64,000 nucleotides of DNA from Streptomyces griseomycini (GCF_014203535.1 NZ_JACHJI010000003.1:1-64000); one strand, 5' to 3'; shown: positions 17,027 through 25,738, counted from the stretch's first letter. The notes: generated by a model from the letters alone, not told the origin. Made by a program: numbers and translations.

Positions 17027-18160
17027 TCAGCGGCCGATCAGGTGGCCGTTCGGCGCCTGGGCCCGCCCCTCGTGCTCCGGCAGGACGACGACGGTGGCGC
17101 CCCCGCCGGCCAGCACCCCGCTGCCGTCGGCGCCCGGCACGAAGGTGTCCGGCTCGCGCCAGGCCGTGACCACCCTCCGCACCCCCGCGTCCAGGATCAG
17201 CCGGGCACAGGGCGCCGGCCGGGACGCGCGCCGGGCGCAGGGCTCCAGGCTGGAGTACACGGTGGCGGTCGTGAGCCGGGGGTCCGTGGGGTCGACCTTG
17301 GCGAGCGCCGCCTCCTCCGCGTGCACCACCGGATCCCCGGCCTCCCGGGAGTGGCCCCGCGCCAGCTCCGTGCCGTCGGCCGCGACCACCACCGCGCCCA
17401 CGCTGAACGCCGTCCCGGACGGCGGGCACAGGGCCGCGAGGTCGCAGGCGAGGGCCAGCCAGTGGTGGTCGGCGGCGGAGGGCAGCGCACCGGTGCCGGG
17501 CGCGGTGGGCTCGTAGCGCATCAGGACGACGTCGCCGACGGCGCGGGTCTCGAGCAGCCGCAGCCGGCCGCCCTGGTAGGTGCCGGGGCCGAAGAGGCGG
17601 GGGGCGTCCGGGTCGCCGACGAAGAGCGGGGCGAGGACCAGCTGGAGCTCGTCGGCGAGGCCCTGGGTGAGGAGCTGGGTGTGGATCCGGCCGCCGCCCT
17701 CGACCATGAGCCGCCGGACCCCGCGCACGGCGTGCAGGTGCTCCAGGAGCCGCCGCCAGTCGAGCTCGGGGCCGAGCGGGACGACGTCGGCCGCGAGACC
17801 GTGGGCACGGGCCCGCTCGGCGCCCTCGTCGGTCGTGTAGAGGACCTTCTCGCCGCCGGTGTGCCAGAACCGCGCCGCCGGGTCCAGGTCGCCGGAGCCG
17901 CTGACGGTGACCTTGAGCGGATACTCGGGCCTGCCCCGGGCGACGCGGCCGGCCCGCCGCTCGGGCGAGTTGACCAGCAGGCGCGGGTTGTCGGCACGGA
18001 TCGTGCCGGCGCCGACCAGGATCGCGTCCGCCGATGCCCGCACCTCGTCGACCCGGTCGAAGTCGGCCGGGCCGGACAGCAGCAGCCGCTCGGGGCCGGT
18101 GTCGTCCAGGTAACCGTCCAGGGAGACTGCGGCGGACAGCAGGACGTACGGGTGGGGCAT
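17027..18160 (-). CDS. RibD-like reductase-deaminase fusion with inverted domain order
   Basis: This 377-residue protein carries an N-terminal RibD_C/dihydrofolate-reductase-type domain (about 1-215; AAVSLDGYLDD, GAGTIRADNPRL, MVEGGGRIHTQLL). A C-terminal cytidine/deoxycytidylate-type deaminase domain follows (about 235-370; zinc ligands in HAEEAAL and EPCARRASRPAPC). In riboflavin-pathway RibD the deaminase comes first, so the order here is reversed. The spacing between the two zinc cysteines is 9 residues, one more than usual. It likely acts on a pyrimidine or pteridine-type ribosylamine intermediate. ATG 18160 follows GGAG at 8 bp. Whether it serves riboflavin synthesis or another pathway is not known. 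Confidence 0.8.
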   Translation of the reverse strand: MPHPYVLLSAAVSLDGYLDDTGPERLLLSGPADFDRVDEVRASADAILVGAGTIRADNPRLLVNSPERRAGRVARGRPEYPLKVTVSGSGDLDPAARFWHTGGEKVLYTTDEGAERARAHGLAADVVPLGPELDWRRLLEHLHAVRGVRRLMVEGGGRIHTQLLTQGLADELQLVLAPLFVGDPDAPRLFGPGTYQGGRLRLLETRAVGDVVLMRYEPTAPGTGALPSAADHHWLALACDLAALCPPSGTAFSVGAVVVAADGTELARGHSREAGDPVVHAEEAALAKVDPTDPRLTTATVYSSLEPCARRASRPAPCARLILDAGVRRVVTAWREPDTFVPGADGSGVLAGGGATVVVLPEHEGRAQAPNGHLIGR

Positions 18161-18562
18161 CGGCGTACTCCAAGCGGGGCGGGACGGTGGGGCGGGACGC
18201 GCGGTGTGCGGTCGGCTCAAGTCTGACAACAGGCCCGGCGTGCTCGGCGGCGGTGGGCGTCCGCGTGGGCCGGGGCGAGCCGTGCGCCATCCGGTGCGGT
18301 CCCCGTCTCCGGCCGCCGCACCGGGCGCCGCGGCGGTCCGCGTACGGCCCGGACCCCGCCCTGGATGGGTGTCGGGACCGATGGCCGAGGACAGCGGCGA
18401 CGGACGATGCTGGGGCATTCGGACCGGTCGGGTGCCGACATCGGAATACGGGCAAACTCCCTTCGTACCGAGCCGAGTTCGGCAGTCCGGCGATGCGCCT
18501 CTCACACCCTCGTGCCACAGGAACGACACCGGCGTGCTGCCACCGGCCGGGAAGGAGGAGCC
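18161..18562. other. Intergenic region, no gene seen
   Basis: These 402 bp lie between divergent genes. Frames crossing it show no family character. It must contain the promoters of both neighbours; a lower-GC part near 18440-18470 is the likeliest place. Confidence 0.4.
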
Positions 18563-18853
18563 GTGCCCCAGTCCGACGACGAGCGTCTCGTCGACCTCGC
18601 GGCCCGACTCGAGCGGGAGGACCGCCGTTTCGCCCGCTCGCTGTCCGCCGGACGTCCCGCCCGCCCCCGCGAGTACCGGCGCTCGCGCGCCTGGTGGGTA
18701 CTGGGGATCGGGGTCACCATGCTGATCGCGGGGGTGGTCGTCGCCGACGGACTGCTCATCGCGGCGGGACTGGTCCTGAGCGGAATCGCCGTCCAGCTGC
18801 TCGACCCGGACCGGCGGCGGACGCGCGGCCCCCGCCGCCGTCCCCCGCGCTGA
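18563..18853 (+). CDS. DUF3040-type small membrane protein
   Basis: This 96-residue protein has an N-terminal helix rich in Glu, Arg and Asp (SDDERLVDLAARLEREDRRF). Two hydrophobic segments follow at about 45-80, and the tail is basic. The layout (a short LxxLExxLxxEDPxF-like motif followed by two membrane helices) matches DUF3040 proteins of actinobacteria, whose function is unknown. GTG 18563 follows GGAGGAG with good spacing. Confidence 0.7.
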   Translation: MPQSDDERLVDLAARLEREDRRFARSLSAGRPARPREYRRSRAWWVLGIGVTMLIAGVVVADGLLIAAGLVLSGIAVQLLDPDRRRTRGPRRRPPR

Positions 18854-19075
18854 ACCCCCGTCACCGCGCCCGCAGCACCCCGTCACCGCTCCCCGGCCGC
18901 CGACCGCCGGTCGCCCGTCACCTGCCGCCCCCCTGGCCGGCACCCCGGGAACCGGCTCCCGAAGCCACGCGGAGCGGAAAATGGGACCATACGCTCGGCC
19001 CACGCCTCGCATGCCGGGACATCCGACCGCCTTCCCGCCGGTCTGCGGCGGGGAGACCGGAAGGGAAGCGTCAGC

Positions 19076-19519
19076 ATGATCGAGTGGGTGACCCTCGGCA
19101 CCGGACCGAAGCCGGTCCCCCGGCCCGTCGCCACGCCGCTGGTGTGGGCCGGCGCCTTCGCCGGCGCGCCGGCGCTGGTGGCGCTGCTCAACGCGATCGT
19201 GGGCACCGGCCGCCCCGGCCCCGCCCTGATCGCCCTGTCCCTGCTGGCCGCCGCCCTCGGCGTGTGCGCCCGGTTCGCCGCGGCCCCGGGCACGGCCGTG
19301 CTGTGCTGGCTGTTCCTCAACGGCTTCGCCGTCCCGCCCGCGGGCACCCTCTCCTGGGCCGGCCCCCGCGACACCTTCTGGCTCGCCTGCCTGCTCACCG
19401 CCGCCCTCGTCGGCACGGCCGTCTCCCGCCTGGCCCACGCCCGCGCGGCCCACCACCGCCTCACCCCGGCCGCCCGCACGCCGCTCGCGGAGCCGGACGA
19501 GTGGCCGCACGCCTCCTGA
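19076..19519 (+). CDS. Small hypothetical membrane protein
   Basis: The 147-residue protein has about four hydrophobic segments between residues 20 and 125 and a short hydrophilic C-terminus. It resembles DUF4118-type or sensor-kinase membrane anchors in hydrophobicity but carries no kinase domain. ATG 19076 follows GGGAAG. Directly downstream and in frame lies a fragment of a SpoIIE-type phosphatase, so this could be the surviving membrane part of a once larger regulator. I do not recognise the family. Confidence 0.6.
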   Translation: MIEWVTLGTGPKPVPRPVATPLVWAGAFAGAPALVALLNAIVGTGRPGPALIALSLLAAALGVCARFAAAPGTAVLCWLFLNGFAVPPAGTLSWAGPRDTFWLACLLTAALVGTAVSRLAHARAAHHRLTPAARTPLAEPDEWPHAS

Positions 19520-19918
19520 CCGGAGCGGCGTGTCCTCCGCCGCCGAGCCGTCGACCGGGCGATTCCCCCCGCTCGCGGAGATGCGTCACGCCACCCCGCC
19601 CGACACGGCGACCACGGGACGACGACGTTCGCTTTCGCGCCGGGTGCCGTCCTGCTGCGGTACGCCGACGGACCGGTCGAACAGCGGGACACCGACGTCG
19701 ACGACGCGGTACGGGGACTCACCGAGCTGGACCTTCCCACGGCCGAGCCCCTGGACCACCTGCTCGACACCGTCCTGGACCACCCCGTCCGGGGCGTCCG
19801 CGAGGACGACATCGCCCTCCTCGCCACCCGCCGGAGCTCCCCGGGGCGGCACGGCCGCACCCGCGCCCGGAACGGGTCGGCGCCCGGGCCGACCGAAGTC
19901 GGCCCGGGCGCCGCGTAG
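19520..19918 (+). pseudogene. Remnant of a SpoIIE/PP2C phosphatase C-terminus
   Basis: The frame directly after the previous stop, without a start codon, encodes PGAVLLRYADGPVEQRDTDV, then LDHLLDTVLDH and REDDIALLATR. This is the C-terminal pattern of SpoIIE-type phosphatases (a PGxxLLLYTDGLVE block and the DDIALL metal-binding end). The N-terminal GGDWYDV part is absent, and the frame ends at TAG 19916-19918 after running through a terminator-like hairpin. It is clearly non-functional as a phosphatase. Confidence 0.65.
19879..19912. terminator. Hairpin terminator downstream of tRNA-Lys
   Basis: A perfect 15-bp stem (19879-19893 with 19898-19912) with a CGAA loop lies inside the phosphatase remnant and 40 bp beyond the 3' end of the minus-strand tRNA-Lys. 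Confidence 0.65.
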
Positions 19919-19952
19919 CGGGTCGGAGGGCACGAAGCCCGCCCGCTGTCCG

Positions 19953-20025
19953 TAGGCCCTGTGGGACTCGAACCCACAACCAATGGATTAAAAGTCCACT
20001 GCTCTGCCAATTGAGCTAAGGGCCC
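19953..20025 (-). tRNA. tRNA-Lys (TTT)
   Basis: A 73-nt cloverleaf with anticodon TTT (ACTTTTAAT loop) and GGTTCGAGTCC T-arm. CCA is not encoded. Confidence 0.93.
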
Positions 20026-20119
20026 CTGGCGATGTCGCCTACCCGAGCATAGCCGGACGTGGCCGGGTCTCCGATCGGGTATCGGGGAGCCGGGCCCGGA
20101 CGTGTCCCCGCGGGAACGC

Positions 20120-20157
20120 GGAAGGGCCCGCGCGACAGGTGTCGCGCGGGCCCTTCC
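20120..20157. terminator. Terminator of the DEAD-box helicase gene
   Basis: An 18-bp perfect inverted repeat (20120-20137 with 20140-20157) lies 20 bp after the helicase stop codon. Confidence 0.8.
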
Positions 20158-20177
20158 GGTCGGTCGGTGAAACCGCG

Positions 20178-22319
20178 TCAGCCGTTGCGCTTCCAGCGCG
20201 GCTTGTCCTCGCGGCGGCCGAAGGAGCCGCCGCCGCGGTGGTCGTCACGACGGCCGTACGGGCGGTCGTGGCCGCTGGAGCGGAAGCCCGGGCGGTCGCC
20301 CTGACGGTCGCGGTTGAAGGGACGGTCGCTGCCCCGGTGGCCACCGCGCTCGTCCCGGCGGAAGCCGCCCCGGTCGCGGTCCCGGTCGCGGTTGAAGCCG
20401 CCCCGGTCGTCCCGGCGCTCGAAGGAACGCCCACCGCGCTCACGGTCACGGTCACGGTCGAAGGAACGCCCGCCCCGGTCACCCCGGTCGTCGCGGCGGA
20501 AGCCGCCCCGGTCGCCCCGGTCGTCCCGGCGGAAACCGCCCCGGTCGCCGTCACGGCGCTCGAAGCCGCGGTCACGGTCGAAGGAACGCCCGCCCCGGTC
20601 GCCCCGGTCACCCCGGTCGTCGCGGCGGAAGCCGCCCCGGTCGCGGTCCCGGTCGCGGTTGAAGCCGCCCCGGTCGTCCCGGCGCTCGAAGGAGCGCCCG
20701 CCGCGCTCACGGTCGCGGTCGCCCCGGTCGTCGCGACGGAAGCCGCCGCGGTCCCCGCGCTCGTCCCGGCGCTCGCGCCGCTCGTACGGCGCCGGAGCCT
20801 CCGCGCGCTCCACGCGCTCGGCCCGCTCGACGTCCCGCGCCGACGGCTGCTCCGGCAGCGAGACCTCGGCCTCGGCCGCCACCGCGGCGGCCGCCTCGGC
20901 CACCACCGCCTCGGGGTCGTCGCCCCGCTCGCGCGCCACCCGGGCCAGCAGCCGGTCCGCCTCCTCGCGCAGCTCGGCCGCACGGCGCTGCGCCCGCTCC
21001 AGCTCCTTGGTGAGCTGGGCGACCTCGCGCTCGGCCTGCTGCGCCGCGTTGCCCGCGGACTCGGCCTGCACCTCGGTCATCGACCGGGCGCCGGTGATCT
21101 CGGCGACCTCCGGGTCGAAGGCCGCCCCGCCCTGGATGATGTGGCGCGTGGCGTCGACGCCCGCGTCCTCCATCAGCCGGAAGATCTGGCGCCGCTGGTG
21201 CGGCAGGGAGAGGGAGACGACCGTGCCGGTGCGGCCCGCGCGCGCCGTGCGGCCGGCGCGGTGCAGGTAGTCCTTGTGGTCGCCGGCCGGGTCCACGTTC
21301 AGGACGAGGTCGATGCCGTCGACGTGGATGCCGCGGGCCGCGACGTCCGTCGCCACCAGGACGTTCACGTACCCGTCCTTGAAGTCCGCCAGCGTCCGGG
21401 TCCGGGCGCCCTGGGTCATGCCGCCGTGCAGCGCGTCGGCCTTCACCCCGGCGTCCCGCAGCTGCTCGGCGACGCGGTCGGCGCCCAGCTGGGTGCGGAC
21501 GAAGATGATGGTGCGGCCCTTGCGGGAGGCGATGGCCGCCGTGACCGGCGCCTTGTCCTTGGGCTTCACGACGAGGATGTGGTGCGACATGGTCGTCACC
21601 GCGCCCTGCGCCGCGTCGACCTCGTGCGACACCGGGTCGTTCAGGTAGCGGTCGACGAGGGTCTTGATCTCGTTCTCCATCGTCGCGGAGAACAGCATCC
21701 GCTGGCCGCCCGCCGGAACCTGGTCCAGCAGCTCGGTGACCTCGGGCAGGAAGCCCAGGTCGGACATCTGGTCGGCCTCGTCGAGGACGGCGATCTCCAC
21801 GTTCTCCAGGGAGCAGGCGCCGCGGTTGATGATGTCGCGCAGCCGGCCCGGCGTGGCGACCAGGACGTCGACGCCGCGCTCGAGGGCGTAGATCTGGTTG
21901 CCCATGGACGTGCCGCCGCAGACGACCTTCATCCTCAGGCCGAGGACGTCGCCGTACGGCTGGAGCGCGTCGGCGACCTGCATGGCGAGCTCGCGCGTCG
22001 GCGTCAGGATGACGGCGCGCGGCTTGTGCTTCTCGGTCCGGCCGCCGGCGAGCTGGGCCAGCGTCGGCAGACCGAAGGAGAGGGTCTTGCCGGAGCCGGT
22101 GCGGCCGCGGCCGAGGATGTCCTTGCCGGCCAGGGCGTCCGGGATGGTCGCCGCCTGGATCGGGAAGGGGGTGGTCACGCCGTTCTGCGCGAGCTTGCGC
22201 ACGACGCCCTCGGGCAGGCCGAGGTCGGCGAAGGTGGTCTCGGGGGTCGCCTCGTGGGCGAGGTCGGCGTCCTCGGTGTTCTCGGGCACGACGACGTGAT
22301 CAGTACTGGCGATGGGCAT
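20178..22319 (-). CDS. DEAD-box ATP-dependent RNA helicase with RGG/RDRGGF-rich tail
   Basis: This 713-residue RNA helicase unwinds RNA duplexes, probably in ribosome assembly, mRNA turnover or cold adaptation. The motifs are a Q-motif region (PFPIQAATIP, about 51), Walker A GRTGSGKT (72-79), PTRELA (about 107), DEAD (180-183), SAT (about 211-213) and HRAGRTARAG in the second RecA domain. From about residue 470 to the end the protein is a low-complexity tail of RDDRGDRGGF-type repeats, likely RNA-binding and phase-separation prone. ATG 22319 is used. It resembles the helicase I recall as SCO4096. Confidence 0.9.
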   Translation of the reverse strand: MPIASTDHVVVPENTEDADLAHEATPETTFADLGLPEGVVRKLAQNGVTTPFPIQAATIPDALAGKDILGRGRTGSGKTLSFGLPTLAQLAGGRTEKHKPRAVILTPTRELAMQVADALQPYGDVLGLRMKVVCGGTSMGNQIYALERGVDVLVATPGRLRDIINRGACSLENVEIAVLDEADQMSDLGFLPEVTELLDQVPAGGQRMLFSATMENEIKTLVDRYLNDPVSHEVDAAQGAVTTMSHHILVVKPKDKAPVTAAIASRKGRTIIFVRTQLGADRVAEQLRDAGVKADALHGGMTQGARTRTLADFKDGYVNVLVATDVAARGIHVDGIDLVLNVDPAGDHKDYLHRAGRTARAGRTGTVVSLSLPHQRRQIFRLMEDAGVDATRHIIQGGAAFDPEVAEITGARSMTEVQAESAGNAAQQAEREVAQLTKELERAQRRAAELREEADRLLARVARERGDDPEAVVAEAAAAVAAEAEVSLPEQPSARDVERAERVERAEAPAPYERRERRDERGDRGGFRRDDRGDRDRERGGRSFERRDDRGGFNRDRDRDRGGFRRDDRGDRGDRGGRSFDRDRGFERRDGDRGGFRRDDRGDRGGFRRDDRGDRGGRSFDRDRDRERGGRSFERRDDRGGFNRDRDRDRGGFRRDERGGHRGSDRPFNRDRQGDRPGFRSSGHDRPYGRRDDHRGGGSFGRREDKPRWKRNG
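20290..20765 (-). repeat. Degenerate tandem repeats coding the helicase RGG-like tail
   Basis: Blocks of 12-36 bp encoding GGFRRDDRGDRG, GRSFDRDRDRERGG and FNRDRDRDRGGF recur many times. They include two longer copies (about 20365-20460 and 20632-20710) that share a RGGFNRDRDRDRGGF-type order. Confidence 0.75.
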
Positions 22320-22618
22320 ACGAATGCGAAACCTTCCGGAGTCTCTTCGGCACGCGCCCGTCAACTCCGTGATTCGCGATTCGCAATACGACCGCCTCGA
22401 TGCGGTCCACCACGGCAAGGGAGAGAGTACGCGCCACACGGCGCGCTCTGCGATGGCGCCGGGCAAATAGGATCAAACGATCTGCCACCATACGCACCCC
22501 GACCCCCCGAAAGCAAACCGGTTCCTCACAGCGGGAACGATCCGCAGGTCAGAGCGGTGATCCCGGAACGAGCCGACCGCGACGGCGGGCGGGCGCGCAG
22601 GACGGCGGTGGAGAGTAC

Positions 22619-23161
22619 CTAGACCGGCGCCCCCGCTTCCGGCGCCGGCTCCCGCTGTGCCAACTGCGGCTGGGGCGGCTCGTGCGCCGAGGAGGACGGC
22701 TCCGCCTCCGTCGGCTCCGGCGGCGCCGACGGCTCGGGCGGCGCCTGCGTGGGCTCCGGATCGGGCGACCGGCTGGGCGCCGGCGGCACGGGCCGGTCGT
22801 CCGGCACCGGCTCGGCGGGCTCGCCCGGTCCGTCGGCGGCCGGCGCGGACCGGCTCGCCCCCGCCGAGGGCGACTCCCCGGCGGGCGCCGGCTTCCCCGC
22901 CCCGCCCTTCTTCCCCCGGCCCTTGCGCCCCCCGGCCCGGTCGCCGCCGCGCTCGCCGTCGGCCGCCGCGGCACCGTGGCCCGCGCCGCCGCCGGACACC
23001 GCGGGTCCCCCGTCCGGCGCCTCACCGCCCGGCCGCGCCGCGGAGCGCGACGGCTCGGCGCTCCCGCCCGCGTCGCCCTCACCCACGCTCATGCAACCGG
23101 CGGCGGCGACGACGGCCACCACCGTGGCGGCCAGGCGGGCGGGTACGTACAAGGGGCGCAC
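22619..23161 (-). CDS. Pro/Ala/Ser-rich lipoprotein
   Basis: The 180-residue protein starts with a signal sequence and a lipobox ending in AAGC with Cys23 as the lipidation site. The mature part is low-complexity: Gly/Arg/Lys-rich in the first half, then Pro/Glu/Ser repeats. It is probably an unstructured, surface-attached protein. GTG 23161 is supported by GGAGGTGG 7 bp upstream. It is 73 bp downstream of the zincin gene in the same direction. No function is recognised. Confidence 0.68.
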   Translation of the reverse strand: MRPLYVPARLAATVVAVVAAAGCMSVGEGDAGGSAEPSRSAARPGGEAPDGGPAVSGGGAGHGAAAADGERGGDRAGGRKGRGKKGGAGKPAPAGESPSAGASRSAPAADGPGEPAEPVPDDRPVPPAPSRSPDPEPTQAPPEPSAPPEPTEAEPSSSAHEPPQPQLAQREPAPEAGAPV

Positions 23162-23234
23162 GGGGCCACCTCCGGTCGGAGTGCTGGGACGACATGCCCA
23201 ACTCCCGTCAGCCGCAGGAGGACACGCGGACGGC

Positions 23235-23585
23235 CTATCCGTAGCCGAGAGCGTGCAGCCGGGCGTCGTCGATCCCGAAGTGGTGCGCGATCTCGTGCAC
23301 CACCGTGATCTCCGTCTCCGCGACCACGTCCTCCCGCGACTCGCACATCCGCAGCGTCGGACCCCGGTAGATCGTGATCCGGTCCGGCAGCACCCCGGCG
23401 TACCACTCGCCCCGCTCCGTCAGCGGGGTCCCCTCGTACAACCCGAGCAGCTCCGGATCGTCCGCCGGCGGCTCGTCCTCCACGAACACCGCCACGTTGT
23501 CCATCAACCGCGTCAGCTCCGGCGGAATCCGGTCCAGCGCCTCGGCGACCAGCTCCTCGAACATCTCGCGCGTCATCTCCAGCAC
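23235..23585 (-). CDS. Minimal zincin-fold metallopeptidase (DUF1025/Zincin_1 family)
   Basis: This 116-residue protein matches the actinobacterial Zincin_1 family. It begins LEMTREMFEELVAEALDRIP, has a middle MDNVAVFVEDEP and ends with the metal-binding motif HEIAHHFGI (HExxH with a third ligand likely at Asp or His). The family is predicted to be a compact zinc protease, but its substrates are unknown. Start GTG 23585 fits the family's usual N-terminus; ATG 23576 is an alternative. Confidence 0.82.
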   Translation of the reverse strand: MLEMTREMFEELVAEALDRIPPELTRLMDNVAVFVEDEPPADDPELLGLYEGTPLTERGEWYAGVLPDRITIYRGPTLRMCESREDVVAETEITVVHEIAHHFGIDDARLHALGYG

Positions 23586-23669
23586 AGAGCCATTCTCGGG
23601 CACGAACCGTCCGTACGAGATGCGTCGGAGCGCCGCATATCCGGCCGCGCACCTGGGCATACGGGACCA

Positions 23670-25259
23670 ATGGCCCGCGTCCCCTCCGCAGTCCTGACCG
23701 TCCCGCACCGCCTCCGAAGGGTCCTGCGCGCCTCCGCCCGCCGCCACCGCACCCGCCGCCGGCCCACCCCCGCGGCCCTCGCCCCCGCCCCGCGGTCCCG
23801 GCCCCTGACCCGCGCCCTCGGGCTCGTCACCGTGGTGGTCCTCGGCGCCTGGCTCGGTCTCCTCGTCGTCGGCGACGTCCGCGTCCCCGTCGGCCCCATG
23901 AACACCACCATGACCCTGCGCCCCTCCCTCACCGGCGGCACCAAGATCAACCTCTCCCCCCTGGGCGCCCTCCAGCTGGAGAGCCACACCGCCCCCGTCC
24001 GCCTGGACGTCAACATCGACCAGCTCGACCCCGACCGCTCCCAGGCCCTCGTCAACCACCCCGAACGGCTCTCCGGCCTCCAGGACGAAGTCGCCCGCGA
24101 CATCGCCCACGGCACCGCGGACCTCGCCGTGCGCTCCGGCGTCGCCGTCGTCACCGGCGCCACCGCGCTCGGCCTCGCCGTCTACCGCCGCCCCCGCCGG
24201 GCCCTCGCCGCCGGCGGCCTCGCCCTCGCCCTCCTGGCCGCGTCCGGCGGCACCGCCTACGCCACCTGGAACCCGGACTCCGTCCTCGAGCCCAAGTTCT
24301 CCGGCCTGCTCTCCTCCGCCCCCTCGCTCGTCGGCAACGCCCGCAGCATCGTCACCGAGTTCGACGTCTACCAGAAGGAACTGGCACGCCTGGTCACCAA
24401 CGTGACCAAGCTCTACGACGCCACCTCCACCCTCCCCGCCTACCAGCCCGACCCGACCACCATCCGGGTCCTGCACGTCTCCGACATCCACCTCAACCCG
24501 GCCAGCTGGAAGATCATCGCCTCGCTGGTGGAGCAGTACCGGGTGGACGTGATCGTCGACTCCGGCGACACCATGGACCACGGCACGGCCGCCGAGAACG
24601 GCTTCCTGGACCCCGTCGAGGACCTCGGCGCCCCCTACGTCTGGGTCCGCGGCAACCACGACTCCCTCGTCACCCAGCGCTATCTCGAACGCATGAAGAA
24701 CGTCCACGTCCTGGACGACGGCCGGGCCGTCACCCTCGCCGGCCTGCGCTTCGCCGGCATCGGCGACCCCCAGTTCACCCCCGACCGCTCCAGGACGTCC
24801 GGCGCCGAACAGTCCCAGGAACTCGCGGGCGCCCGCCTCGCCTCCGCCCTGCGCGACCAGCGCGCCGCCGGCACCCCGGTCGACGTGGCCGTCGCCCACG
24901 AGCCGTCCGCGGCCCGCGAGGTCGACGGCACCGTGCCCCTGGTCCTGGCCGGACACCTCCACCACGAGGAGATGGAGGTCATGCGGTACGGCACCCGCCT
25001 CCGCGTCGAAGGCTCCACCGGCGGCAGCGGCCTGCGCGCCGTCGAAGGCGAGTACCCCGACCCGATCGAGACCTCGATCCTCTACTTCGACCGCGACACC
25101 CGCCGCCTCCAGGCCTGGGACTCCATCGAGCTCGGCGGCCTGGGCCTGACGACGGCGGAGGTCAGCCGCCACCTCCCGAAGGAGAACCAGCCCGGCGCGA
25201 CCCCGTCCCCGGCCCCCTCGACCCCCTCCTCCGCCACCCCTTCGACGACCTCTCCGTAA
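23670..25259 (+). CDS. Membrane-anchored metallophosphoesterase
   Basis: The 529-residue protein has an N-terminal basic stretch and one membrane segment at about 50-75. A membrane-associated middle follows, with two hydrophobic segments at about 155-210. A C-terminal calcineurin-like phosphoesterase domain lies at about 265-500. The metal-binding motifs are DIHL, GDTMDH, GNHD and GHLHHEE. It likely hydrolyses a phosphodiester or phosphomonoester at the outer face of the membrane. The C-terminus is a Pro/Ser/Thr tail. It is divergent from the zincin gene by 84 bp. The substrate is unknown. Confidence 0.82.
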   Translation: MARVPSAVLTVPHRLRRVLRASARRHRTRRRPTPAALAPAPRSRPLTRALGLVTVVVLGAWLGLLVVGDVRVPVGPMNTTMTLRPSLTGGTKINLSPLGALQLESHTAPVRLDVNIDQLDPDRSQALVNHPERLSGLQDEVARDIAHGTADLAVRSGVAVVTGATALGLAVYRRPRRALAAGGLALALLAASGGTAYATWNPDSVLEPKFSGLLSSAPSLVGNARSIVTEFDVYQKELARLVTNVTKLYDATSTLPAYQPDPTTIRVLHVSDIHLNPASWKIIASLVEQYRVDVIVDSGDTMDHGTAAENGFLDPVEDLGAPYVWVRGNHDSLVTQRYLERMKNVHVLDDGRAVTLAGLRFAGIGDPQFTPDRSRTSGAEQSQELAGARLASALRDQRAAGTPVDVAVAHEPSAAREVDGTVPLVLAGHLHHEEMEVMRYGTRLRVEGSTGGSGLRAVEGEYPDPIETSILYFDRDTRRLQAWDSIELGGLGLTTAEVSRHLPKENQPGATPSPAPSTPSSATPSTTSP

Positions 25260-25265
25260 ACCGTT

Positions 25266-25295
25266 TTGGCGAACGCTCCCGACACCACGTATGCT
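25266..25295 (+). promoter_or_regulatory. Promoter of the Glu-Asp-Phe tRNA cluster
   Basis: TTGGCG (25266-25271) and TATGCT (25290-25295) are separated by 18 bp, 45 bp upstream of tRNA-Glu. Confidence 0.55.
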
Positions 25296-25340
25296 TCTCA
25301 CGTCCCCGACGCGCTGAGGAAGCGCCCAGGTGGGCCGATA

Positions 25341-25413
25341 GCCCTCATCGTCTAGCGGCCTAGGACGCCGCCCTTTCAAGGCGGTAGCACGGGTTCGAAT
25401 CCCGTTGGGGGCA
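25341..25413 (+). tRNA. tRNA-Glu (TTC)
   Basis: A 73-nt cloverleaf, anticodon TTC, T-arm GGGTTCGAATCCC. First gene of the cluster. Confidence 0.94.
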
Positions 25414-25450
25414 CGCACCACCCTGTGCGACACTGTCGTACGACACGCTT

Positions 25451-25525
25451 GGTCCTGTGGAGCAGTTTGGAGTGCTCGCCACCCTGTCAAGGTGGAGGCC
25501 GCGGGTTCAAATCCCGTCAGGACCG
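25451..25525 (+). tRNA. tRNA-Asp (GTC), first copy
   Basis: A 75-nt cloverleaf with anticodon GTC. It is identical over its length to the copy at 29817-29891. Confidence 0.94.
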
Positions 25526-25529
25526 CTGG

Positions 25530-25545
25530 TGTTTCACGTGAAACA
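25530..25545. other. parS: parS site (ParB-binding)
   Basis: TGTTTCACGTGAAACA is a perfect match to the bacterial parS consensus recognised by ParB. It sits in the 24-bp gap between tRNA-Asp and tRNA-Phe. In Streptomyces multiple parS sites cluster around oriC and organise ParB-mediated segregation in sporulating hyphae. Confidence 0.92.
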
Positions 25546-25549
25546 TCGC

Positions 25550-25623
25550 GGCTGGGTAGCTCAGTTGGTACGAGCGTCCGCCTGAAAAGCGGAAGGTCGC
25601 CGGTTCGACCCCGGCCCCAGCCA
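25550..25623 (+). tRNA. tRNA-Phe (GAA)
   Basis: A 74-nt cloverleaf with anticodon GAA. It begins 4 bp after the parS site. Confidence 0.94.
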
Positions 25624-25630
25624 CAGCAGA

Positions 25631-25654
25631 GGCCCCGATCCCTGGATCGGGGCC
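25631..25654. terminator. Terminator of the tRNA cluster
   Basis: GGCCCCGATC and its exact complement flank a CCTG loop, 7 bp after tRNA-Phe and followed by TTGTTG. Confidence 0.8.
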
Positions 25655-25738
25655 TTGTTGGTGTGTGGTGCCGGGCGGCGGTGCCGGTGACAAAAGCGTT
25701 CGCCAGAAATTTCTCGAGAATGAGATCCTGGATCCCGT

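Noticed and set aside
20290..20765. CRISPR-like repeat array
   Set aside because: The repeats are coding, in frame with the helicase tail, irregular in length and lack unique spacers.
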